DNA of 64,000 bases from Candidatus Enterococcus testudinis (GTDB lineage: Bacteria > Bacillota > Bacilli > Lactobacillales > Enterococcaceae), in contig NZ_NGKU01000001.1 of assembly GCF_002140915.1 (NCBI RefSeq), positions 2,969,278-3,033,277 of the forward strand, given 5' to 3'. Below, piece by piece: positions 56,332 to 64,000 of this stretch (positions are counted from its first letter, which is position 1; each line of letters begins with the position of its first letter). A program made the position numbers and the translations under genes. A model generated the notes under the pieces. The model made no database searches. It was not told where the DNA came from and was given only the letters and a program-made list of their open reading frames with translations.

Positions 56332-59300
56332 CTACGTCAGTGAGCTCCAATCGGGAATTAATGTCTCAATTATTTCTATCTCTTCATTGTTTAATCCATA
56401 TAATAGATATATTTCTTTATCTAACTCTTTCTCAAGATAAGCTGTAGATTCTTGCTTATTTTTTTTGATTAATATTTGATTAGTGATATTTTCAATTTCA
56501 TTACTTTGAGGGACCCGTAGAGGAACTTTTAGTAAAGGTTCTTTATCTAGTTGATAATTATTTCCTTGCATTTTTCCTTTTTCTTTCAGCCAAAATGCTA
56601 TTAATTTTGAATTAATAATTCCAGTCAATACTTTCGTCGATATTTTTTGGGGTTTAATAATATTGCATGATTGGGAAACATAACAATCAAAATCTGAATA
56701 AGAAAATATAGGTCTACCTACTGATTTTCTAACTGCAACCACCTTTTCACCTTCAAAAAAATCTTGGACACGCATTCTATGAAGCCCATAAGGCTTATTT
56801 GATGAAGTTAATATTGATAAAAAAGGATCTAAATGTTTTTTTAGTTGTGGATAATTATCAAAACTATCATGAAATTTATATTCTTTTCCCGTGTAAATTA
56901 GCCAATTTTTATTCTTTGGATTTGTATAGTAGGGTTTTAACTGTTCTGGCATATAGTATGGTTTTATTAAAGATTCTTCATTTTCATTTAAATGAAAATG
57001 CTCTTTCTCTTCACTTGTAAATGCAAATATTCCTTGTCCCACGGTGAAACTTTCTCCTAATTTTTTCTGATTAGCTTTATTCAGAAAATCTTGTGGAAAA
57101 ACAATACCTTGAGCTACCTCTTCTTTTGTTAAGTAAAATGATGGTGAACTATTGATTTTATTTAACAACCCTTCTGAAACACTAAAAGTCAAATAACAAT
57201 CTATGAACTCTACTCTATTTATTTTGGGTTTTAAATACTCGACTTCAGGAGAAGTCTTTGCCAATACTTTTGAAGCATTTAAAAGTTCTAATTGATCTTT
57301 ATTAGCAGTTACTTTAGAATAATCGAATTGATAATTGTCAGTATCATTATTCTTAGAAAAAAGCATAATCATTGTCTGTTGGTCAGCACTTTCAAATACC
57401 ATTAATTCACCAAAATCAATTAGTTGAATAATTTTAGTTTCTTTGATAACTTTATTTCTTAATTTACTAGCTCCACTATTAGTAACCCAATTATTTTTTG
57501 CAATAAAAGCAAGATGTCCGTGTTTTTTCAACATATCAATTCCTAAACAAGCAAAACTGTACCACAAATCCATTTTTCCTTGATAATAAGGTATTCCTAT
57601 GAATTTATCCTTTGAAGATTTTCCTTCCAGAAGATATGGTGGATTCCCAATTACTGCATCAAAACCTTCCGTTATTCCAAACATTACGTGTGGATCAAAA
57701 AATTCTGCAGCAGTTCTATTTTTAAACGGATCAAATGACTTCAACTGAAAAGTTCGTTCATCATCAAAAACATTACCTTGACCAAGTGTCAGTTTATAAT
57801 ACCTTTCTTGATATTCCTTTTTCTTATGGGGAGATTTAGCATTAAAATATTTATTTCTTAATTCTTGAAGCCTAATATCTAATTCTGGATCAGCAAATAA
57901 ATCAGTTTGACCATCCTCTAACTTAACTAATGAATTAGCTGCAATAAATTTAAAATCTAGATTTGGTAATGGCTTAATGTTTGAAATATCTTTTTCATCA
58001 ACAATTACTGATAACCATGCACGAAGTCTTGCTATCTCCACAGCCATAGGTTGAATATCAACACCAAAAATATTATTTTCAATAATAGACAGTTTTAACT
58101 TGTAAGGGTCAAAACGTTTTTCAATTCTTTCATAAGTTTTTAGTAGTTGCTGAAGCATCCCCATAGGAAATGCTCCTGAACCTGCCGCAGGATCAAGTAC
58201 TTTGAAATTGTCGAGAGCTATTTTAATTTCAGAAATAACTTTCTTGCTATTAACTCCCCAGACATCTGCGCTAGATGTGCTTTTTCTATTCAACCATTGA
58301 GAATCAGATAAATCTAATAATTCATCTATTCCTTTATGAGCTGTTTCGTCTATTTTAGAATATAAATATTGTCTAACAGTTTCTTTCACCATATACCCAA
58401 CAATTTCACGTGGGGTATAAAACGAACCTGTATTATTGCGCTCATTATTATCTTCATTATCTGTCTGAGAAGCTAATAAAGACTCAAAAACCTGTCCCAA
58501 CATTTCAGGATCTACCGCTATTAATTCAAAATCAGCACTAGATTCATCTGTTGTAAAATTAAATTCATCAAAATGATTATATAAGCGTGTGAAATAACCT
58601 TCTGGAAATTCTATTGTTTCATCAACAAAGTCGTTTTCCTTCGCTTCAAATAGACCCCCATTTAAATAAGGATTAAGCAAATCGCCGCTAGTTCTAGATT
58701 CAACCTCAGTATTTAATGTTTCAAAAAATAATTGTTTCAGTCTTTGGTTATAATATTCAGTTGCTGTTAAATCATCTGTTTCAAAATATCCAATACTTTC
58801 ATCGATAACATTCATTTTTCTTAAAAACCAAATAAATAATAATCTCCCCAATAACCTTGAAGAGAATTGTTTTGAATCATCCGACTTTTTCCCATTTTTT
58901 TCTAAATATGTTACAACTTCTGCATAATGACTAGCCACATACCCATAAAATTGTTTATTCACTTCTTTAAGTTGTAATGCATTCCATAGTGTCGTATGAA
59001 TTGTGCGTTGTGGCTCAAATTCTAATTGCTTACCATTTTCAATCCCTGTATATGCTGCAGCACCATTCAATTTATCTTTCAAAATTAATTTTTGAGTATT
59101 ACTTAAATGTCCATGTAATTCTAATACACGTAATTTTTGATGATTAGAAATAACAACCATCAAACTATTAGTATCTGGTGTTAAAAAGAAATCTATTCCT
59201 ACTTTATACTCTGGCTTACGAGTAAGGTCTGAATCCTCCCAATTTTGTGAATACTCTGTGGCAGCAGCAATTTTTTGCTTAGTTGCTGAATCACTAAACC

Positions 59301-59625
59301 AAAAAAAGTTACTCTCCAAAGCACAATCTTCAGAATAAAATAATTTAAATGCACTTCTTGCTGAAGTCGATTCAGGATGACTATTAAACCATGATATCTG
59401 TTTTTGATTCTTAAAAGTGTCTAAAGGTAACGGATCTGGCAGCTGTCCTGTATATCTAGCCTCTCTACTTAATTTTTTTTCCCATTCACTATTTTCGGGG
59501 AGAATTACCTTTAATACTTCATCTGCTAAATCAATTGCAATTGCAAGGGACATCCATTTATCATCTTCATTTGAAAGCTTTTTAACCAAATCATCTATGA
59601 TACTAAGCCTTTTCGTTGTTAGCAT
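56332..59625 (-). CDS. Eco57I/TaqI-type adenine DNA methyltransferase with built-in specificity domain
   Basis: A 1,097-residue enzyme. Residues 1-400 are a helical/beta region shared with large Type IIG-like proteins (SSRLLGRLLFIWFLRKMNV). SFYTPREIVGYMVKETVRQYL introduces the N6-adenine methylase. The AdoMet site is DPAAGSGAFPMGML (about 477-490), and catalytic motif IV is NPPYLL (about 660). The C-terminal 350 residues resemble the TaqI target-recognition domain (VVAVRKSVGRPIFSYSDFDCYVSQSCNII, TGIINSKLIAFWLKEKGKMQGNNYQLDKEPLLKVPL). No nuclease motif is obvious at its N-terminus. I chose the ATG at 59625 with AAGGAG upstream. It overlaps the PLD-helicase gene, so the two make one system. Confidence 0.88.
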   Translation of the reverse strand: MLTTKRLSIIDDLVKKLSNEDDKWMSLAIAIDLADEVLKVILPENSEWEKKLSREARYTGQLPDPLPLDTFKNQKQISWFNSHPESTSARSAFKLFYSEDCALESNFFWFSDSATKQKIAAATEYSQNWEDSDLTRKPEYKVGIDFFLTPDTNSLMVVISNHQKLRVLELHGHLSNTQKLILKDKLNGAAAYTGIENGKQLEFEPQRTIHTTLWNALQLKEVNKQFYGYVASHYAEVVTYLEKNGKKSDDSKQFSSRLLGRLLFIWFLRKMNVIDESIGYFETDDLTATEYYNQRLKQLFFETLNTEVESRTSGDLLNPYLNGGLFEAKENDFVDETIEFPEGYFTRLYNHFDEFNFTTDESSADFELIAVDPEMLGQVFESLLASQTDNEDNNERNNTGSFYTPREIVGYMVKETVRQYLYSKIDETAHKGIDELLDLSDSQWLNRKSTSSADVWGVNSKKVISEIKIALDNFKVLDPAAGSGAFPMGMLQQLLKTYERIEKRFDPYKLKLSIIENNIFGVDIQPMAVEIARLRAWLSVIVDEKDISNIKPLPNLDFKFIAANSLVKLEDGQTDLFADPELDIRLQELRNKYFNAKSPHKKKEYQERYYKLTLGQGNVFDDERTFQLKSFDPFKNRTAAEFFDPHVMFGITEGFDAVIGNPPYLLEGKSSKDKFIGIPYYQGKMDLWYSFACLGIDMLKKHGHLAFIAKNNWVTNSGASKLRNKVIKETKIIQLIDFGELMVFESADQQTMIMLFSKNNDTDNYQFDYSKVTANKDQLELLNASKVLAKTSPEVEYLKPKINRVEFIDCYLTFSVSEGLLNKINSSPSFYLTKEEVAQGIVFPQDFLNKANQKKLGESFTVGQGIFAFTSEEKEHFHLNENEESLIKPYYMPEQLKPYYTNPKNKNWLIYTGKEYKFHDSFDNYPQLKKHLDPFLSILTSSNKPYGLHRMRVQDFFEGEKVVAVRKSVGRPIFSYSDFDCYVSQSCNIIKPQKISTKVLTGIINSKLIAFWLKEKGKMQGNNYQLDKEPLLKVPLRVPQSNEIENITNQILIKKNKQESTAYLEKELDKEIYLLYGLNNEEIEIIETLIPDWSSLT

Positions 59626-62600
59626 AAAATAATACTCCTTCAATTTTATCTATTTTTTGTTCCTGATTTTCTTTATCTAAAAGTTTTTTAATGAAAACTT
59701 CAAATTTTCGAATAGTTGTAGAATATGGAGCACCTGATTCTTTTACTTCCTTATTTAACTTTCTTACAAGTTGTTCAAATTCACGTTTCTCATTTGATCT
59801 TTTAATACCTTTTCTAACTATACCTAATACATCCAATGTAAAGTATGTCCCTACAATTTCTAAAGCTTTTATATGAGAGGGTTTTAAATCAAAAACAGTT
59901 TTATTTGAATCAAACTGCACTTTTACTTCTACTCTTCCTTTAGATATATATTCTTCCCTATTCACCTTTATTGTATCCATAATTACATCGTTATCATCAG
60001 GCGTTGTTTTAATTCTTCTTAAAGCTTCTTGTTCTTCCATGTATTCTGTTCTAATAGATCGGAAAGGACCTCTACTTTGACCAGAAAATGCAATTTTAAC
60101 AAAACCTACATCTTTAATTTTTTCACCAGTTCCTGTAATTTTCCCATTAGTTGTATATAAGCCAATCACTTCCGATGGATCAAGAATTGCTTGTTTAGAT
60201 TCAGGAAGATAGTTCCATTTTCCTTTAGGAATTGCTTTTATTCTCTCAACCTCTCCATCTTCTTTATGTTCTTCTAAAAAAGCCCTTAATTCTAATGAAT
60301 AATCGTCAGTCCAATCAAGGGGATCCCCTTGATTTTCTAATTTAGAAGCTGCTTTACTTGCTGTTACTTCATTTTCATTATAATAATCAAGCATATCGTT
60401 AAATTCAATTGGATTAGCTTCTTCGCCTAATATACTTTGGTCATTACCTACTGTTGAATTTATCGTATCAATTTTACGTTCGAGTCTTCTAACCAATTTT
60501 AGATATGTCTCTAAATCATCACTTGGCGTTGCATTGGCAATTAGAACTTCATCAAAACATGATCCTAAACGATTAATACGTCCATTTCTTTGTATCATTC
60601 TTACTGGGTTCCAATGTAAGTCATAGTTCACTAAAATCCCTGCATCTTGAAGATTTTGTCCTTCTGACAAGACGTCTGTTGCAAATAAAAAATTCAACTC
60701 TACTTCATTAGTTTTCAATTGATATTTTTTGCTATTTGGAGAGAATCTTTTAGCAATCTCTTCTACTTCTTTGCTATTACCTGAAACGAATGCTGATTGC
60801 TTGTTAAATCCTGGTATATTATTTTCTAATAATTGAGGCAATGTATCTCTCAAATAATCCACTGTATCAGAAAAGAAACTAAAAACTAACACTTTTCCTC
60901 CATGTTTTCCTTCATTGATTTGCTCACATAAGCGTGATACAAAAGAATTTAATTTTTCATCGGAACCTTCTTGTGTTAGTAGGTCTAGTAAACTTAATAA
61001 TAGATTAATAATCGATTTATCACGATCTATGTCTTTTCTTAGTTGCACCAAATTATAAATATCTTCATCTGCATCTTTACGTTCTATACCACGTTTCTTA
61101 ATATACTCATCATCGCCATCCATTGCCTCTTCTAATTCGGAAAGATATTGTTCATAGTCCTCAAAGGCTCTATCAATATCTTCCCCATACTCATTTTCCA
61201 ACAACGATGCATCAGATAAATTTATGATATAGCCTTTTTCTAACCAAGTTTCGAAAAATTCAATTCTATGTTTATAATTAGATATAGATTTTTTTAAAGC
61301 CATCATTGATGACTCCAAGCGTTTTAACCAAGTTACATGCAACATATTATGAATAGCTAACTGCGTTCTTATTTTAGAAGAGATATTCATAGAACGGACT
61401 TCTGGAATAGACTTACCATATATTTCATTACGATAAGAGTCAGGCTTATATGGTGTAAATCCTAGAAAATTAATTAATTGAAAAAGAAGTGGTATTACCG
61501 TTTCCGACATGTTACTATTTAATATTTTAATATCTAAGTATTTTTCTGAAATATCATTGTCTTCAAATACTTGTTCGTTCTGATTATCCTCTTGAAGTCT
61601 ATGAATATTAGAATACAAATCAATCGGATGAGTCGTTCTCTGTGTAATTTCACTTACAAAATTTAGATTTAACAACCTTGGATCTAAGCCTTCAAAAACA
61701 TTGCTAATCTGTGCCTCAATCGCCGTTTTTACCAATTTTGAATTATCTTTCCCATAACTATATGAAAATTGTTCAACTTTAGTATCAGGGAATAGTTTTT
61801 GTCCCTCAACACTGCTTTTCATTGCATTTCTTTTTATTACACCTTGTCTTGTAGAACGAACTAAATAATGCCTAATACCAGAAGTCAATGATTTTCGATA
61901 GATGTTCCAATCTAATTTTTCACCATTTTTTTCTGTTCTACTTACTTGTGACTGAATCCTTTTTAATGCTTCAAAGAAATCAATATATTCTAATTGTGAG
62001 TTTCCTGTTGCGTAGGGAACATTTACAGAAACTAAATCACCCTTTGAACCAAGCTGAATTTGATTGGCAAAATCCATAAGTGAATTATTTATTGGAGTTG
62101 CAGTAAGAAGTAAAACTTTAGCATTCGGATTTTCCTGAAATAATTCTAATATTTGCTGGTGTCGTGTAGAGCTTGAATTTCTTAGGTTATGAGCCTCATC
62201 TACCACAAACAGATCTATTTCATCCCTTGTATTTCTACGACTTTTTGATTTATCAATTAATTCTTGAATTTTATTACTATCCTGCTGTGTATATATTTCA
62301 AAATCTCTATGTTCTACTAAATTCCATCTATCACTTTCTAATTCATCTACCCACTGTTGCTTTAGTGACGCAGGTGGAATAATAGCGATATTCACCTTAT
62401 CATCATGGATATATTGTTTAATTATAGCTGCAGCTGTGATGGTTTTTCCCAATCCTACAGAATCGGAAAGCATAGCAACGCCCATATTATCTAATTTTCG
62501 ACGAAGACTTAGTGCATTTTGATTTTGGAATTCATGCAAAACTCTTTCAATATCAGTATCGAATGGAGATATATCAATCAGCTCATCTGGAAAAACTTCC

Positions 62601-63292
62601 ATTAATGTCTTTATATATACATCGTATGGACCATAAGTTTTATCCCCTACTGGACTGTTACTAATTATTTCTGTAAAATCCCCAGTCCAATCCTCCGCAC
62701 CAATATCGTTCCATAACTCATCAAACCAAGTGATATGACCGTTCTCTTGATTGTCGGTTTTGGGTTCAAACTCTACTATTTTATAGTCATCAGTTAAAAA
62801 GTTTAGTTCCTGACTAGTAGTAAGCCCTGCTTTTGTAAAGTTAGATGATCCAATTATCCCAACAGATTTTCCATCACCTAATTCACCGAATATATATGCC
62901 TTAGCGTGAAGTCTAGGTTGCCTAAAAACTTTTACTTCTAAATTACCTTCTTTTATTAAGGTTACCACTTTACGTGCTGTTTCACGTAGTTCATTTATTT
63001 GCTTGGCCCCTCCATAATCTTCTAAATCAGATTGAACATAAACATCTGGAAATAGTTCATTTTCATCAACTGAAATTTTAATTTTTTTTTGAAGATGATT
63101 AGCTAAAGGCTCTTGCCCGATTAATAAGTGTATTTTTTTATAATGTTTAATTTCTTCTATTAATTCCAATGTTCCAGTTAAATCCCAATATCCTGTTGCT
63201 ATACGAAGAACGTTATAATTTGGAGCGATTGTACGTAGTGTTTCTGCTAATGTTTTTCTTTTATTATCAATAAATTGTGGGTATTGCGCCAT
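59603..63292 (-). CDS. PLD-nuclease/SNF2-helicase fusion protein
   Basis: A 1,229-residue protein. Residues 1-200 form a phospholipase D-type nuclease domain with H129 and K131 in LHAKAYIF and N151 in GSSNFTKAGL. A superfamily 2 SNF2-type helicase follows: Walker A DSVGLGKT (about 277-284), DEAH in VVDEAHNLRN (about 363), TATP in LLLTATPINNS. Motifs V and VI are LFATDVLSEGQNLQDAGILVNYDLHWNPVRMIQRNGRINRLG (about 865-910). A long helical insertion lies between the two helicase lobes. The C-terminal 250 residues are of unknown fold. The ATG has AAAGAGG upstream. Paired with the methyltransferase, it should translocate on and cut unmethylated invading DNA. It resembles DISARM DrmD/DrmC functions fused, but the match is not established. 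Confidence 0.88.
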   Translation of the reverse strand: MAQYPQFIDNKRKTLAETLRTIAPNYNVLRIATGYWDLTGTLELIEEIKHYKKIHLLIGQEPLANHLQKKIKISVDENELFPDVYVQSDLEDYGGAKQINELRETARKVVTLIKEGNLEVKVFRQPRLHAKAYIFGELGDGKSVGIIGSSNFTKAGLTTSQELNFLTDDYKIVEFEPKTDNQENGHITWFDELWNDIGAEDWTGDFTEIISNSPVGDKTYGPYDVYIKTLMEVFPDELIDISPFDTDIERVLHEFQNQNALSLRRKLDNMGVAMLSDSVGLGKTITAAAIIKQYIHDDKVNIAIIPPASLKQQWVDELESDRWNLVEHRDFEIYTQQDSNKIQELIDKSKSRRNTRDEIDLFVVDEAHNLRNSSSTRHQQILELFQENPNAKVLLLTATPINNSLMDFANQIQLGSKGDLVSVNVPYATGNSQLEYIDFFEALKRIQSQVSRTEKNGEKLDWNIYRKSLTSGIRHYLVRSTRQGVIKRNAMKSSVEGQKLFPDTKVEQFSYSYGKDNSKLVKTAIEAQISNVFEGLDPRLLNLNFVSEITQRTTHPIDLYSNIHRLQEDNQNEQVFEDNDISEKYLDIKILNSNMSETVIPLLFQLINFLGFTPYKPDSYRNEIYGKSIPEVRSMNISSKIRTQLAIHNMLHVTWLKRLESSMMALKKSISNYKHRIEFFETWLEKGYIINLSDASLLENEYGEDIDRAFEDYEQYLSELEEAMDGDDEYIKKRGIERKDADEDIYNLVQLRKDIDRDKSIINLLLSLLDLLTQEGSDEKLNSFVSRLCEQINEGKHGGKVLVFSFFSDTVDYLRDTLPQLLENNIPGFNKQSAFVSGNSKEVEEIAKRFSPNSKKYQLKTNEVELNFLFATDVLSEGQNLQDAGILVNYDLHWNPVRMIQRNGRINRLGSCFDEVLIANATPSDDLETYLKLVRRLERKIDTINSTVGNDQSILGEEANPIEFNDMLDYYNENEVTASKAASKLENQGDPLDWTDDYSLELRAFLEEHKEDGEVERIKAIPKGKWNYLPESKQAILDPSEVIGLYTTNGKITGTGEKIKDVGFVKIAFSGQSRGPFRSIRTEYMEEQEALRRIKTTPDDNDVIMDTIKVNREEYISKGRVEVKVQFDSNKTVFDLKPSHIKALEIVGTYFTLDVLGIVRKGIKRSNEKREFEQLVRKLNKEVKESGAPYSTTIRKFEVFIKKLLDKENQEQKIDKIEGVLFYANNEKA

Positions 63293-63384
63293 TAAATTCG
63301 CCTCTTTCCGTTCCTAAATATATATCTCCTCTAAAAAACATGCGTCTAAAGATAGCATCAAAGTTTGAATATTTTATATATACT

Positions 63385-63448
63385 AAAAAAAAGAATCCCC
63401 TTCTGTAGAATAGCGTTATAACACCACATTCACAGAAAAGAGGGACTC
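63385..63448 (-). terminator. terminator-like hairpin upstream of the helicase gene
   Basis: On the minus strand GAGTCCC...TTCTGT (63432-63448) pairs with ACAGAAGGGGATTC (63393-63406) across a loop of about 25 nt, followed by TTTTTTTT. It ends transcription about 90 bases before the helicase start, or attenuates it. It may also derive from an IS end. Confidence 0.45.
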
Positions 63449-63693
63449 CCTATAAAATATTTTACTACAGAAAACCTAAAGTCTCTAGTAGAAAAACGAT
63501 TAATAAATTATTTCGTGTCCGTTTAAATTACAATATGGATATACATTCAATACTGTTTCAGAGGTAATATTCAATGTATTAACAAATAATTTTTTTTATT
63601 TAATATGATGCTAACTTTATATCTGATAATTCTAATAACAGTTGATTACCCTTTTAAGATTTTAAACGAATTATAAAATTATGAACAGAAACA
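63449..63693. other. AT-rich gap
   Basis: No gene with a start and ribosome-binding site is seen. A plus-strand stretch from about 63460 reads FYYRKPKVSSRKTINKLFRV before a stop, which may be the first codons of a lost transposase. Otherwise I see nothing. Confidence 0.35.
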
Positions 63694-63719
63694 GAAAAAG
63701 AGGCCTAAGCCTCTTTTTC
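63694..63719. terminator. terminator of the small basic protein gene
   Basis: AGAAAAAGAGGC and GCCTCTTTTTCT form a near-perfect dyad around a 4-nt loop, directly at the stop codon of the gene at 63719. A/T tracts make it work in both directions. Confidence 0.85.
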
Positions 63720-63853
63720 TAATGATGTTGCTGTTTGTGGCCAACTAAAACTTCAGCAGCTTTACTCCTAATTTTTTTCGTTTTACCAGTAGATAAATCT
63801 CTACCAGCCTTTCTAACTTTAGCGGATATTCGTTGGCAGCTTTTCTTTGCCAT
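63719..63853 (-). CDS. small basic protein of 44 residues
   Basis: The frame MAKKSCQRISAKVRKAGRDL followed by STGKTKKIRSKAAEVLVGHKQQHH is rich in Lys and Arg, with an expected high pI and no membrane helix. GAGGTGATG stands 8 bases before the ATG, and a terminator is placed right at its stop, so it is a real gene despite its size. I recognise similar short basic proteins from other Gram-positive genomes only vaguely. A role in binding nucleic acid is likely from charge alone. It is on the same strand as the helicase/methylase pair, 430 bp upstream, and may be an accessory part or unrelated. Confidence 0.7.
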   Translation of the reverse strand: MAKKSCQRISAKVRKAGRDLSTGKTKKIRSKAAEVLVGHKQQHH

Positions 63854-64000
63854 AATAACATCACCTCACTGATCTGTTTTTCAAAAGAAAGTGGGTAGAA
63901 TATCAGAAATCACACCATTTTTTATTTGATAGTCTAAGGCTATACAGGAAATGTAAGCCTTTTCTTATGTGATTTTATTATATCACAAACTCTATAAAAA

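Noticed and set aside
56332..63292. BREX or classical DISARM assignment
   Set aside because: No PglZ, BrxC, DrmA or DrmB-like gene is in the window, and the methylase N-terminus differs from PglX as I know it.

Overview
The window looks like a chromosomal segment of an Enterococcus (inference). The main reason is a complete Na+-type V-ATPase operon in the order known from Enterococcus hirae (ntpFIKECGABD), followed by an NtpJ/KtrB potassium transporter. Shine-Dalgarno sites are low-GC Gram-positive in style, and there is a full-length IS1216. Base composition changes along the window. Roughly 1-42 kb is moderate in GC. The block at 43-52 kb is visibly AT-richer, and 56-64 kb is strongly AT-rich.

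Region 1-21.6 kb is ordinary core and accessory metabolism. It starts with a truncated tRNA-dihydrouridine synthase, a DUF554 membrane protein preceded by a relic of an MFS transporter, and a MerR regulator divergent from an SDR reductase. A Fur-controlled siderophore ABC operon, a VOC protein and a broken P-type cation ATPase come next. Then follow a BASS-type transporter with an iron-type dehydrogenase, a secreted two-domain peptidoglycan hydrolase, and a ROK repressor divergent from a (frameshifted) sugar acetyltransferase and a HAD phosphatase. The stretch ends with a second acetyltransferase and a MerR regulator divergent from a zinc alcohol dehydrogenase. Several promoters have visible operators: a Fur box, MerR dyads with 19-bp spacers, and twin ROK operators.

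Region 21.7-31.8 kb holds ntpJ and the ntp operon, all on the minus strand. The operon leader folds into a compact structured RNA followed by an intrinsic terminator, a riboswitch-like arrangement that I propose may sense Na+. Region 32.4-42.5 kb is a fructan/sucrose utilisation cluster: LacI regulator, two GH32 proteins, an ABC importer, a ROK fructokinase and an MsmK-type ATPase with a premature stop. Serine-recombinase and IS6 relics lie on both sides.

Region 42.8-52.4 kb is an operon read leftwards: IclR regulator, an Opp-type five-component importer, then DUF917, AroM-like and DUF1177 proteins. It is bounded by IS3 relics and looks like an uptake-and-catabolism module for an unknown small molecule. 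Region 52.5-64 kb is mobile and defensive. It holds a truncated ArdC-like plasmid protein, IS1216 (809 bp, no target duplication), a decayed C-terminus of a Type III restriction helicase, and a two-gene system of a PLD-nuclease/SNF2 helicase plus an Eco57I-like DNA methyltransferase. A small basic protein gene lies upstream. At least four otherwise well-preserved genes carry single stops or frameshifts, so either recent gene decay or base-level assembly errors should be considered.
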